The position numbers and the translations under genes were made by a program. From Ichthyosporea sp. XGB-2017a (Eukaryota; Opisthokonta; Ichthyosporea), in assembly GCA_002811675.1 (NCBI GenBank), contig PDIM01010338.1, forward strand, positions 37,944 through 101,943: a stretch of 64,000 nucleotides of DNA, in the 5' to 3' direction. Below the pieces are notes generated by a model. It saw only the letters and a list, made by a program, of their open reading frames with translations. It did no database searches and was not told where the DNA came from. Every line of letters starts with the position of its first letter. Within the stretch, counting starts at the first letter, position 1. Positions 30,601-37,777 of the stretch are shown piece after piece.

Positions 30601-31307
30601 TGGTCCTCATTGTCAAAAGTGTCTAGTGACAGAAAAGTGGGGAATTGAGCATTGATATCGTTTACTCCCATTTGGTTATAACGCTCTCGTCCCGGGAGGA
30701 ACATTGTCGTGTCCAAGCCCTCATTAGCGAGGAGATCATCAATATCAATTTGCGCATACGCCCGCTTCCGCCTTTCAATCTCAATCTTTCGGGGTGTAGT
30801 CCCTGACTCTGTCTTATAAGGCAAAAGAACCTTTGGTTCAACAGCCTTCGTAGGTGGCACATTTGGATCATCATTTGCTTGGACCAAGGCACCATTACTA
30901 CTACTATTCACAGCCACTACTGCCCTTTCGCTGGCAGCCAGGTCTACAATCTCCTGGAATTCATCCTCTCCACCCGGCGCATCCTTGCCCCCCTCTGCCC
31001 CCTGACTCTTCTGAGCGACCCCTTTCATCTGCACCACCGCAGCCTGCTCCTCCCCTTGCTGCCCCTCTAGTTTCTTACTCACCACGCTCGCAAACTTGTC
31101 CACACTCGGGAACCGGCACCGCTTGTGGATGGTCTGCCTTCCCTTTGGTCCCCTGCTGATATTATCGAGAAAGTTTGCAGGCAGAATGGAGCTGTCCAGG
31201 ATCTCCGAGTAGTATCCCCTCTGGCGAATCTCATTCAGCATGAATACCTCCTCCAGAGGCTCCCCAAATTCCCGCGCTTCCGAGTCTGTATCCCCCGTTT
31301 GAGCCAT
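18699..31307 (-). CDS. DNAH1: Axonemal dynein heavy chain, DNAH1-class inner-arm type, intronless
   Basis: A single uninterrupted frame of 4202 residues from the ATG at 31307 (two codons upstream are GTG-ACA). The tail and linker occupy ~1-1500. Walker A motifs occur in order: AAA1 GPAGTGKTETSK (~1539), AAA2 GPTGSGKTMCYK (~1819), AAA3 GPTGTGKTLTVS (~2170) and degenerate AAA4 GVGGSGRASLSK (~2520). The coiled-coil stalk with microtubule-binding tip lies at about 2780-3080, followed by AAA5, AAA6 and the C-terminal domain. The end, YKTLTRAGTLSTTGHSTNYV...WIKRGVALLCALDF, matches DNAH1-type single-headed inner-arm dyneins as I remember them; the subclass is less sure than the family. This means a motile flagellum or a retained flagellar gene set. 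Nearby genes have introns, so their absence over 12.6 kb is notable. An X-box-like site lies 500 bases upstream. Confidence 0.93.
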   Translation of the reverse strand: MAQTGDTDSEAREFGEPLEEVFMLNEIRQRGYYSEILDSSILPANFLDNISRGPKGRQTIHKRCRFPSVDKFASVVSKKLEGQQGEEQAAVVQMKGVAQKSQGAEGGKDAPGGEDEFQEIVDLAASERAVVAVNSSSNGALVQANDDPNVPPTKAVEPKVLLPYKTESGTTPRKIEIERRKRAYAQIDIDDLLANEGLDTTMFLPGRERYNQMGVNDINAQFPTFLSLDTFDNEDHDCRTPEEWISLGTENGIKKFVPAKGLYVEPEVRNGKESPQNCPPYWKQCKVLSYVAKTRRYEVEWMTNGEWEREQLPRLFVFFNSEDPHVFAQRMVEAYESRERAEALLRYNLYIDCMPTDDLLPFDKAVLDQIIYFATGKMNLEMKSFADKHIGKLAKELKVEFARVNNQLIFDSVLDKGKQEEFGFVTRPEQPIPVELCQFNIELPEYNFRDQYNHFLFSSFLTKSEVINAITKARIECNKVIDSSLFNVNITKSVRLDEYEQMQTQTYVQTHTFLREHWVASMKNLIKNSLKDVGKGWFNMNEKNKEIYEITKLQKFMNMIKFLMQDALRYLCQDSIRALTKLLEDVASAVMSADNLEWPNDDLRQSPFKPPKNPLFLLDLLPHADGFRFSTQLHLIEQTTMTVFDKALSGTQNIPQLEPLVMEDLFWATNPSLETVHENEPLVNEYRERLRAVIRKALIPLTEYAKKYDKYLDLYNLNISEYLIEFGNENSSFEAFEEAVAMHIQEKEIIEKEIPQHISIGLFWVNCENIRNTLSRKRGELCKQLLQLLAQTLRKKNETILGEYKMISRKLFERCNSIEEVTEQRAYIETIPETTAKLHKDVETLMVDYDRIAALNYPLDQEDFDMKWEAFGWYKKVDDQIEETEEVLATDSEKFQKNCIADKTNLEERLEQLHMIIAGFSQHQDIAKAQDISNEVKKLSKQLKECQQNALLINQREQLFGLEVTEYDKLAKLTKDFEPYKNLWVTTADWLKWKESWMTDPFTELDPEAIEKQLTDSWKTMFKSVKHFKDLPGCLAVASQVKEEMDEFKPNLPLIISLRNPGMRERHWKKLSDELGFELVVDENLTFSKLLEFKLQDHIEEISKVGDAAGKEYAIESALDKMEREWQDVNMEILEYRETGTYVMKISEEGLQLLDDHIVMTQSMSFSPFKKVFEDRLNKWEMKLKTTQDVMDEWAACQRSWLYLEPIFSSEDINRQLPTESKRYQTMDKIWRKIMNNAHQNPNVITFCPDGKMLDSFRECNKLLELVQKGLSEYLETKRASFPRFYFLSDDELLEILSQTKDPKAVQPHLRKCFENIASLEFQEDLQITAMYSGEGEKVDYSEKLYPTGNVEDWLLEVENVMRNSLQHILKESLDVYPTIERTDWVTRWPGQIVINGSQVYWTAQVTMAIEEGVDGVRLLYADLVKQLEGLVELVRGDLHPITRMAVSALIVIDVHGRDVVAKLVNEKVEATNDFEWISQLRSYWEESTLKIKAVNAVFPYGYEYLGNNGRLVITPLTDRCYLTLTGAIHLNMGGAPAGPAGTGKTETSKDLAKVMAKQCVVFNCSDQLDYISMGKFFKGVASAGAWSCFDEFNRIEIEVLSVVAQQISTIQKALNAHLTRFVFEGVELALKPFSAIFITMNPGYAGRTELPDNLKALFRPVAMMVPDYGMIAEIMLFSFGFSDARILSFKITSTFKLSSEQLSSQDHYDFGMRAVKSVISAAGNIKREGGDVPEDLIVLRALREVNVPKFLSDDLLLFNGIISDLFPGRKPLKVDYASLEKMLLETSTDMNLKPVEGFMTKCIQLFETTVVRHGLMLVGPTGSGKTMCYKLLAQALCNLKQREDSLSEEEKGRFQKVQQLILNPKSITMGQLYGEFDLMTHEWTDGILSCIVRQALGDGLKDHKWVIFDGPVDAVWIENMNTVLDDNKKLCLSSGEIIKLSDEMRMIFEVEDLAVASPATVSRCGMVYLEPSVLGVDPFVECWFNTLHPSVVPFRDQLSSLFSNFLSPCLQFLRENLHEPVPTVNGNLTFSLIRLMDCFFQPFEVREGYTIPEEKIKSLPKNIEPWFVFSLIWSIGTTCGGNGWELFDAFLRPLLAEHNIVAHIPASGLVYDYRYDDETNSWVGWMDDQPEFKVDLSLSFADIIVPTVDTVRYSYLLHQLITNNQQVMMVGPTGTGKTLTVSSKLMTGLPPHILTQFLAFSARTSANQTQDLIDSKLDKRRKGIFGPPIGKKMTFFVDDLNMPALETYGAQPPIELLRQWMDHDGWYDRKVIGTFKEIVDVNFVCAMGPPGGGRNPITNRMTRHFNVIYISEMNDSSKTKIFGTILNTYLKQTQLSDPDGLTSKTVQATINVYATIAKELLPTPAKSHYTFNLRDLSKVFQGILMSPYHSLSDEVSFVRLWVHENQRIFQDRLINKEDKDWFNNLLNTTSDSLFEVDYQAVLGEQERLFYGDFMTPGAENREYLEVTDFEKLPKVLDEYLDDYNATTTAPMKLVLFMDAVGHLCRISRVLRQPQGNALLLGVGGSGRASLSKLAAYMADYECFQIELSKNYGNTEWKDDLKKILLKAGAEDKPIVFIFADTQIKRESFLEDVNSMLNGGDVPNLLGTDDMEVIGNAVRPILQQQGITPTKTNTFNQYLKRVKANLHVVLCMSPIGDIFRARLRMFPALVNCCTIDWFSEWPKEALISVAKTFLSEVNDLTDDPAVMNGLVNMCNEMHLSVSEKSKSYLSELGRHNYVTPTSYLQLLAIFSKLIGKKKSDIRARRNRTAVGLEKLLTTAKEVELLQSELEVMRPMLEQAAKETEEAMVKISADKVVAEETKTVVAKEEEESSKKAEETKAIADDAQRDLDEALPALDAALQSLKSLNRNDVVEVRTMQRPPPGVKLVVEAVCIMKALKPKRIDGPKPGTKVDDYWDTGKGLLTEPQKFLDSLFAYDKENIPEAVIQKIQPYIDSEDFQPTAIAKVSKACTSLCMWVRAMHKYYLVTKLVAPKRAALKEAQDSLEVTLKLLNDAKERLRGVEMNIKELERKYNESVAKKDELQRKCGECTLKLQRAEKLIGALGDERTRWQETVDTLDIYIFKIVGDVVVGAGGIAYLGPFTAEYRAALIQIWSERLEHYNVPHSEKIDITAVLGDPVQIRSWQIFGLPRDSLSTDNGVIVANSERWPLFIDPQGQANKWIKAMEKEAGLDIIKLSDRDFLRNLENAVRFGKPCLLENVGEELDPALESILLRQTFKQGGSTVIKMGDSVIPYHEEFKFYITTKLPNPHYTPEISTKVTLINFTLSESGLEDQLLALVVAEERPDLEEAKNQLIVSNAKMQAELKEIEDKILNLLSAVEGSPVDDERLIATLEASKKTSEEIKAKVQIAEQTEKDIDVTRSKYIPVAVRTSLMFFCISDLANIDPMYQYSLPWFVNLFVNGINNADKSTDVEERIANINEYFTFSLYTNVCRSLFEKHKMLFAFLLCVRILMNRNMIDMEEWSFLLSGGAIKQEIPNPDPSWVNARAWNELMALNELPNFSGIASTFHEHIDGFKNIFDSATPQTEPLPGKWGETLNSFQRLLVLRCLRAGKVTNAMQLFVAEHLGQRFIEPQTTSLADAYKDSTPSTPLIFVLSAGTDPASALFKFAAELKFTSKLTAISLGQGQGPRAEALFREAYERGLWVFFQNCHLSPSWMPSLERIVENIEPDKVHRDFRMWLTSMPSKVFPVSILQNGVKMTVEPPRGIKANLMRSYAGFDNDFLNSCTKHGTDTWKKLLFSLSLFHASLLERRKFGSLGFNIAYDFTDGDRTICISQLKMFLDEYDDIPYKVLTYTAGHINYGGRVTDDWDRRCLMNILADYYSTDVLADGHTFSESGIYYQIEEGGSKEYDDYIKELPINDTPEIFGLHNNADITFAQNETFALLEVILTLQPRKASGGGRTMEDIVEEAATDILSKVAKPFDVGPVMEKYPVQYNESMNTVLTQELVRYNKLLSKIHSSLEVTLKALKGLVVMSGDLEKQVTSMVANQVPQAWASRAYPSLKPLASWVIDLVARIDFIKDWIDNGIPKVFWISGFFFPQAFLTGTLQNFARKYVISIDTVSFDFKVLKNAEDELTSRPADGCYIQGLFAEGARWDSEAHVLTDSRPKELFTTMPIIWLVPVTDRVKPTTGIYDCPVYKTLTRAGTLSTTGHSTNYVLTMEIPSDKPQNFWIKRGVALLCALDF

Positions 31308-31602
31308 TGTCACCGTCCAGTATTCCTCTTCTGATAAATATAAAAGTATGTCCTATTTGAATAATTCTTTTTACATTTAATTGAGTCTTTCCCTCCCCCT
31401 TTTTTTCCCTTTTCTTTTCTCTTTTCGTGTTGTTGTTTTACAGCTTCTTAAATCGAGTAAGAAGAAGAAAAGAAAAAGAAAGAAAAAGGACTCGAAAGAT
31501 GAATTTTCCTCCCCCCAAAAAATCAAAAATCAAACTATCAATCAATCAATCAAACTCCGCGAACACAATAAAAACTGAAAGAAAACTCAAAAAGCGAAAA
31601 GG

Positions 31603-31604
<2 letters not shown>

Positions 31605-31662
<58 letters not shown>
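31605..31662 (+). repeat. Poly(A) tract, 58 bases
   Basis: Uninterrupted A run about 300 bases upstream of the dynein start. It is poly(T) on the dynein coding strand. Confidence 0.95.
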
Positions 31663-31663
<1 letters not shown>

Positions 31664-31806
31664 CCAAATGAAATGTACAAATGGTAAATAAAAATAAAAA
31701 AAAACTTTGTGAAAAAGGGCGACCAAATAAGGATTGAGTGGCAAATTCTGGCACAACCAGTATTTCTATAGTTAAGCGGATATTCATTGCTGTGCATAAC
31801 CCTAGT

Positions 31807-31820
31807 GTCACCATGACAAC
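31807..31820 (+). promoter_or_regulatory. RFX X-box-like site upstream of dynein
   Basis: GTCACCATGACAAC fits the nematode ciliary X-box consensus GTHNYYATRRNAAC at every position. It is an imperfect inverted repeat of the kind RFX factors bind. It lies about 500 bases upstream of the dynein heavy-chain start. Function here is inferred from ciliary gene regulation in animals. Confidence 0.5.
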
Positions 31821-32339
31821 CCTTAACGAGGCTTTCTAATTATATCATTGAGCGAAGCGCAGCGTAGCGTTTTTCTCTCATCAGCTCAGGCCCTTTTTGA
31901 CGGTCAATTTTTTCGAGGATATATGATAAATGCAGCCTTCTGATTGGATAAAACTCCCATCCCCTCAAAATTATGCTTCTCAGAACTGGATCCCTTACAC
32001 AAGCTTCGCTCGTCCACACTTGCTGTGCAGACTATTTTATCCTTGATATCTTTTGTTGATATCGCCATGTCACATGTGGGAGCTCCTGCCTCCTTGTGTG
32101 GGACTTTGAAGAATTTTTGTTTTTTCGTTTCTTGGGGGCGGGAATGGAATGTGTGTGGCACTAGAGATAACCATATCAGAGTTGAATAATTTTTCAGGGA
32201 CTTTTATTAGAAGACGAGATTCTCAGTGATGTGAAGCTCTTTGGCTTTATTGAGTTTGAAGTAGTTGAAGGTAGTAAAAGCTTTGCTTTATCACAAAAAG
32301 AAAGGACATGAGCTGACTCAATTGACGGAAACATAGGAT

Positions 32340-34463
32340 TTAAGGTATCAGATCGTAAGGATTAAAGGGTCCAGCGTCTTCTTCATCGCTGTAAAAAGGA
32401 TCTTTAGCCCTTTTTTCAATGAATGCACAGCTCATAATCCCCTTCCCTTTAACCTGGATTTCTCTAACACCCACCAGGTCATATTTATCACTTACGACGT
32501 TGGCGATATCATAAGGCGCAAGAATGCGTCCAGGCTCAGATTTACTTTCCATTCTGGACGCCACGTTAACAGCATCTCCCCAAACGTCGTACACAGGGCG
32601 CCTTTTACCAAGAACGCCAGCAATAACAGGCCCAACATTTAGCCCAAATCTCATTTTAACATCAACTAGATTTCTTCGGCAAAAATATTTGAGCTCCTTT
32701 TTAAGGTTCCAGCACAAACTTACCATTTCAGAAACATTGCGTTTCACGGTCACCGCACGTACTATATCTTCCTCGTTAGAAGGTGGCTGATCCACTTGTA
32801 CACGGATGTGTTCTGCCCTTAAGCATGTTTCATCTTCCTCTTCCACCAAAGCCTCTGATTCATCGTTGAAAGGATTCTCCATTCCGGTTCTGCTAGAACT
32901 CGGTAAATCATAGCAGCCTTCGAAAGAAGAGCAGGGGTGAATTTTTCTTTTGGAAGAAGTTTCAGATGCAAGGGCGTTGCAGTCTTCGTTTGTAATTTCA
33001 GGAGTTATACTTTGTTTGCTATTGTTGCCAGTTTCAGTGCGCGGTGTAAGTCGCACTGGACACGAAGGCGCCGAAGAAACAGAGGCACGTCTAGATGGGA
33101 CACGGTCTTCCCCCTCTATAGACGACTGTGTTGAACAAGGTATAGTCAAAGTTTCATTATCCTTGTGTTCCTCGTTCTTTATAAGTCCAGTACACACCAA
33201 CACACAATCCCCAATAAACTTAATTTTAAACGCATTAGGGTACTTTTCCACAGTGGCGTCACACAAAAAGTATATACCATTGAGCACATCCACCACCAAT
33301 TCAGGAGGATTGTCCGAGCAGAATTGAGTAAACGCTACAATGTCAGCGAACATCATGCATATATCTTCGCACCTCTCAGCAACAGAATTCCCATCCTGCA
33401 CCCCTTGGACTATGTGAGGAGGTAAAATATCGTACAAAAGTTTTTGAGACTTAAGCAGATCTACTTCTCTTTCTGCATATTTCTCGGCGTTTCTTTTATC
33501 AGTAATGTCCCTCAGTATCCCAGAAAAGAACACACGCCCATCAGAATTAAAAGCACTCACAGCTAAATGAACGGAAAATGTAGAACCGTCCTTTCGTTTT
33601 GCTTGAACGTCCCTTCCTTTGCCAATGACCTTTGTCTTTCCAGTTAGCAAATAGTTTTGTATATACTTGTCATGGTTTTTTGCATGTGAACCAGACATCA
33701 ACATTGTCAAGTTCTGACCAATCACCTCTTTAGGCTTGTACCCCATTAGACGCGCAATTGTGCGATTGGCAAAGACTATTCTTCCAAAAGAATCAGCTAA
33801 GATAATGACGTCCACAGCCGTTTGCAACATAAACTTAATTACCTCTGACAGGTTGCTCTGAATCGAATTCAGGGAATTGAAACTCTCTTTCGGTAGTGCT
33901 TCTGCTTCGCCAAGCCCCAGCGAAGTAGAAAAGGCTTCTAATAACTTTGCTTCAGAATCACCACGCGAGCCTTCACTGTCCTTACTTACGCTGTCATTTA
34001 CTTGCAGTTGGCTGGCACACATATCTGCAATTTTTTGACATGAATTCTCAAGCTCCATGTCTTCCGACAATCCATTTATCATTTTTCTTAATGAGCTTTC
34101 CTTAAATCTCGCGTTCTCTTTCTCTTTAGTAGTTGACCCAAGAGCGGACCCAAGTGAAAATCTTCTTCTGGAAAAATAATCCGTAGGAGACGCATTCAGT
34201 GGCTCTGAACTATCTAGTATTTCTGAATTATTTTCATCACTTTCTTCTGGTAGAACTACGGGGGAGGGATTTTCTGTAGAGATAGAGGTAAGCTTGTTAA
34301 TGAAAGCCTTCATCTTACCTCCCAAATTCGCTTTGCTGTTATGGGCAAAAGGAAGGCCCTCGTTTTGCGGCAACATAGGAAGAAAACAGTCCTTATCCAG
34401 CATATCCAGGCTTGACTCATTCAAGTCACCCTTAGCTTCCGTTTTGTATTTCCCAAGCCCCAT
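32340..34463 (-). CDS. Soluble PAS-domain class III adenylyl cyclase with large insert
   Basis: 707 residues, intronless, ATG at 34463, no membrane helix. The N-terminal ~200 residues are Ser-rich. A PAS domain lies at ~206-320 (DVIILADSFGRIVFANRTI .. GILRDITDKRN), followed by a signalling-helix linker ending LYDILPPHIV. The cyclase domain begins near 365. Metal-binding aspartates are Asp374 (FADIVAFT) and Asp419 (KIKFIGD). Base-selecting residues are Lys415 and Asp626 (VYDVWGD), the Lys/Asp pair of adenylyl cyclases rather than the Glu/Cys of guanylyl cyclases. The transition-state Asn and Arg are in NVASRMES. All residues are in one chain, so a homodimer with two sites is expected. A Ser/Glu-rich insert of ~135 residues (about 428-570) splits the catalytic domain. 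PAS would sense redox, light or a ligand; which one cannot be told. Confidence 0.88.
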   Translation of the reverse strand: MGLGKYKTEAKGDLNESSLDMLDKDCFLPMLPQNEGLPFAHNSKANLGGKMKAFINKLTSISTENPSPVVLPEESDENNSEILDSSEPLNASPTDYFSRRRFSLGSALGSTTKEKENARFKESSLRKMINGLSEDMELENSCQKIADMCASQLQVNDSVSKDSEGSRGDSEAKLLEAFSTSLGLGEAEALPKESFNSLNSIQSNLSEVIKFMLQTAVDVIILADSFGRIVFANRTIARLMGYKPKEVIGQNLTMLMSGSHAKNHDKYIQNYLLTGKTKVIGKGRDVQAKRKDGSTFSVHLAVSAFNSDGRVFFSGILRDITDKRNAEKYAEREVDLLKSQKLLYDILPPHIVQGVQDGNSVAERCEDICMMFADIVAFTQFCSDNPPELVVDVLNGIYFLCDATVEKYPNAFKIKFIGDCVLVCTGLIKNEEHKDNETLTIPCSTQSSIEGEDRVPSRRASVSSAPSCPVRLTPRTETGNNSKQSITPEITNEDCNALASETSSKRKIHPCSSFEGCYDLPSSSRTGMENPFNDESEALVEEEDETCLRAEHIRVQVDQPPSNEEDIVRAVTVKRNVSEMVSLCWNLKKELKYFCRRNLVDVKMRFGLNVGPVIAGVLGKRRPVYDVWGDAVNVASRMESKSEPGRILAPYDIANVVSDKYDLVGVREIQVKGKGIMSCAFIEKRAKDPFYSDEEDAGPFNPYDLIP

Positions 34464-35974
34464 GGTTCTGCTTTTATTCGAATCGACTTACACATATGTT
34501 AGAGAACATGCATACATCTACGCCGCCTTCAAATAACTGTTATTCAAAGGTCCGATCCTATACAATATAGTTAATATTTTGCTTCTTCCATTGAATGTAA
34601 TGGAGCATGCGTAGTTAATGAATGGCGCCGACGTCCTTCTGGCGCATAGTTTCAATTTTGTAGTACGTATACCTAGCTACTCTCAGGCGCAGCTTAGGTG
34701 GTATAAAATTAAGTGTGAGATTTCCCATCTAGAATTAAAGGAATCAAATCCATATATGGTAACACCTATACCTGGATTTTGGCTAAAACAGGTTGCGACG
34801 CTCTCCATTCTAGCCAATCACAACTCAAGAAGGTCATGTAAGTTGTTATTGTTACTAGAACCATATAAAAACAAATCAATGAAGCTATTTATATATTTAT
34901 AAGGGGTCTGGGGCATGAAGCTATATTATTGTTCATGAGTGATTACTACAGTATGTAATTATAATTACATAGCTCAATTATAACTGTGTAGCTAATAACT
35001 GTCACTTACGCGTCTCAATCACCTCGACCGATCAACATTTTTTTTGGTGCGTGGAAACATGAATGCCGCCATAAGCTGCTACATAGTATGTGCTTCTAAT
35101 TTCTAGATATGTTGCATGAATGAATGTTTCAATGGTTAAGTTTCAGTATTTGCACAAGTCAAAAGGAGCTGCGGACGAGTAGTTCTGCGGTACTTAGCTT
35201 ATGAAGATGGGGTGTGATTGGATTGTATATATTGGTAAGATCGTAAATACGCTGTTTTGATTGTAATCAACTGGGAATATGAGACATAACGACACAGTCA
35301 CAGAAAAATATAGTCTCTTTCTTACGAAAGGGATATTTAATGAGTCTCATTTGTAAAATTTGCACCCTGTGTCGAAGAAGACATCGTATACTATCGCATA
35401 AAGACAGTATATATATATGTATGATCCGCAAATGCTAGTGGCTCTTACTATTCAGTCGGTGAGTGACAGAAGAGGCTGCTCAGTGCTCACCCGTTCCTTC
35501 GGTAAGTCCACACTTCAGAATTCAGTGGTCCCCGAAAATTAGGCTGCAAGCTGTGCATGCTTTGATTGAAGCTAATAATTACTCATAATTTAAACCTCGC
35601 ACGCGCCTCGCACATTGTCAAATATATATAAGGCTGTAACGTCTACTGTAATTTTTGCTTCATCGAAAATATTTTTGCCAAAAAGGAAAGAGAAATCTTT
35701 TTATTTTATTTTTTATTACCAGCTAGCTATTATGTTGCATGCAGTGCCAGAGAGCTTCTTGATTTCTTTACACCAAATATCTGTTTTTTTCTTATGTGTG
35801 AAAGAACCCTAGTGTATGGGTTTTCTGGTACATAAGCATGAAAGTTATCTATGGAAAATGTTTCCCAAATTAACAATGATAAAGTCCCCCGCGCTCGATC
35901 TCACGCCAAAGAGAATAAACTCCTTGGAGTGTGTGTGTGTTGTTGGAGTGTGAGTGTTGGATTAGTACAACGAA
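34464..35974. other. Divergent intergenic region, 1.5 kb, no gene
   Basis: AT-rich sequence between the cyclase (minus) and the AIFM2-like gene (plus). TATATATATG at ~35411 and ATATATATAAGG at ~35620 could serve as core promoters for the plus-strand gene. No coding or RNA gene is recognised. Confidence 0.4.
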
Positions 35975-37714
35975 ATGGTGCTCTTATCCTTTATACACTC
36001 TTTCACCCTCAATGTGGTGGTAGGAGGGATCACTTCTGTGGTTCGCCGCTTCCTGGCACTCCTTATCATGTGTCCATCTTTTCTAGTTTCTTCCTTTACG
36101 CCTCGGAATTCCTCCAATCGCTCTTTTGCCTCCCCTTCTTCCTCTGTGTCTCACCATCCTCGTCGCGTGGTGGTAGTAGGACTGGGTTTTGGGGGTCTGT
36201 CGGTGGTGAGACAGCTGGCTGACCAGCGAATCCCCAAAGAGATGCTGCTGGCCCAGGATGTGCATAGCAATGACCAGGAGCAGTACCTGCCAGTGTTTGA
36301 TATCGTGTGCGTGGATCCCAAGGACTATTTTGAGTATACTCCGTCCATTCTGAAGACACTTGCTTTCCCTTCTCTCTCAGCCTGTCTTCAAGAGCTATCT
36401 GCATTGTTCGTGCCGTACACGGTGGCTGAATCAAAGATGGGTGTTGGTGCAAGTGATGGTGTGGATCACGGGGTTGTAAGGAAGGCCCTGAATCGATACG
36501 GGCGCCATGTGAGGTATCTGCAGGGAAAAGTAACAGGGATCAATGCCGCCATGCGTCATGTGGAAGTAGACAATGGGTCAGGGGCCCCTGTAGTTGTGGA
36601 TGGGTGTGATTATGTCGTAGTGGCTTCCGGACGGGGCTATCCATTGCTGGAGGCATTCGAGAAGGACGAGAGCCAGCGGGTGTATGAGAGTGGACGAGGG
36701 AGTGGCAGCGGTAATGCGAACAAGAGCCAGGGTATTCAAATACGAGGTGCGACTGGAGGGGAGCACGGGTTGAGCCTTTCTGGGCGGTTGGAAGAGATTG
36801 AAGATGGTCAGGGTCTTCTGGAGAAGGCAAATAGTGCAGTTGTGATTGGGGGAGGCATTGTTGGTGTAGAATTAGTAGGAGAGCTGCTGGATGCACGGCC
36901 GGGGGTACACATCACTTTGTTTGCGGGGAGGGGCGGTGTGCTCGGGGGAGGTGATAATGAAATTGCTACTCGTAAAGGAGCATTGCCAGGGAAGGCACGT
37001 GTTTATATCGAAACCTTCATAAAAAGTCGTGGAGTGGAAATTGTTTATGATGACCGAGTAGATAGCGTTGAAGTGACAAAAAAGGCAACAAAGAGGTATG
37101 TTGTGCGGACTACCCAGGGGCGAGTGATTTTTACAGACATGTGTGCAGTGTGCACTGGCAATGTGCGAAATCGATACCAACCTTCAGTGTATGGGGTCAA
37201 TGAAGGGGATTGCCTTGATGGAGGTCCCAAAGGTAAACTAAAGGTCGATAAGAGTATGAGGGTGAGTGTGGAAGATAAACTAGTTGAAGGTGCCAGCCAT
37301 TCAAATGCGATGCAAGTATATGCCGTTGGTGATGTCGCGGAGGTGGAAGGTGTAGACGATGCAGAGATGGCTTTTATTGCTGAACAGCACGCTCGAATTG
37401 CCAGCTGTAATATCGCAGCACATGCACGGTCTTTGCTAACGAAAGGGCATGGAGTTGAGGCTACGTCTGTTTTGCAATATCCTGGTGATTTATTCCATAT
37501 GGAAAAGTCGCCCATGCTAATGGCTATCTCATTGGGAAATGCAGCAGGCGTTTTTGTATTCGGCCGTTATGTTTTGACAGGTCGCATAGTTATCTGGATG
37601 AAGGACTTCACTGAGTACTCAAAAATGAAGCGGCTAGAAAGGAGCTTGTGGGCAGTTGTGCTGTGGAACATATCAGATTATGTCTTACCCACTGTACTCT
37701 ACTTGTGCTCGTAA
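35975..37714 (+). CDS. AIFM2: AIFM2/FSP1-like NAD(P)H oxidoreductase with hydrophobic N-terminal extension
   Basis: 579 residues from the ATG at 35975. Residues 1-45 are hydrophobic with a few Arg, then a Ser-rich stretch, suggesting a membrane anchor or organelle presequence. The FAD Rossmann motif is at ~63-77 (VVVVGLGFGGLS), the NAD(P)H one at ~287-300 (AVVIGGGIVGVELVGELL), and the second FAD-binding motif is VYAVGDVAEV (~448) followed by AEQHARIASCNIAAHA. The C-terminal segment (SLGNAAGVFVFGRYVLTGR.. ) follows the AIFM2 pattern more than that of mitochondrial type II NADH dehydrogenases, which remain the alternative. AIFM2/FSP1 reduces membrane ubiquinone and vitamin K and so suppresses lipid peroxidation. 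A Gly/Ser-rich loop (~242-285) enlarges the middle. AATAAA comes 6 bases after the stop. Confidence 0.75.
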   Translation: MVLLSFIHSFTLNVVVGGITSVVRRFLALLIMCPSFLVSSFTPRNSSNRSFASPSSSVSHHPRRVVVVGLGFGGLSVVRQLADQRIPKEMLLAQDVHSNDQEQYLPVFDIVCVDPKDYFEYTPSILKTLAFPSLSACLQELSALFVPYTVAESKMGVGASDGVDHGVVRKALNRYGRHVRYLQGKVTGINAAMRHVEVDNGSGAPVVVDGCDYVVVASGRGYPLLEAFEKDESQRVYESGRGSGSGNANKSQGIQIRGATGGEHGLSLSGRLEEIEDGQGLLEKANSAVVIGGGIVGVELVGELLDARPGVHITLFAGRGGVLGGGDNEIATRKGALPGKARVYIETFIKSRGVEIVYDDRVDSVEVTKKATKRYVVRTTQGRVIFTDMCAVCTGNVRNRYQPSVYGVNEGDCLDGGPKGKLKVDKSMRVSVEDKLVEGASHSNAMQVYAVGDVAEVEGVDDAEMAFIAEQHARIASCNIAAHARSLLTKGHGVEATSVLQYPGDLFHMEKSPMLMAISLGNAAGVFVFGRYVLTGRIVIWMKDFTEYSKMKRLERSLWAVVLWNISDYVLPTVLYLCS

Positions 37715-37719
37715 AATGA

Positions 37720-37725
37720 AATAAA
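37720..37725 (+). terminator. AATAAA polyadenylation hexamer, 6 bases after the AIFM2 stop
   Basis: The only such hexamer in the 63-base convergent interval before the transporter stop, so the two transcripts probably overlap at their 3' ends. Confidence 0.55.
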
Positions 37726-37777
37726 GGAGCCTGTACGTTTTATTTACAATAGTCGAAGAAACTTTAATATTTTGGCA

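Larger units (their letters stand above)
31308..32339. other. Dynein upstream region, 1.0 kb without a gene
   Basis: It contains the poly(A) tract at 31605-31662, an X-box-like site at 31807-31820 and a GCGAAGCGCAGCGTAGCG stretch near 31853. No protein or RNA gene is recognised. It serves the dynein promoter and the 3' end of the cyclase gene (both minus). Confidence 0.45.
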
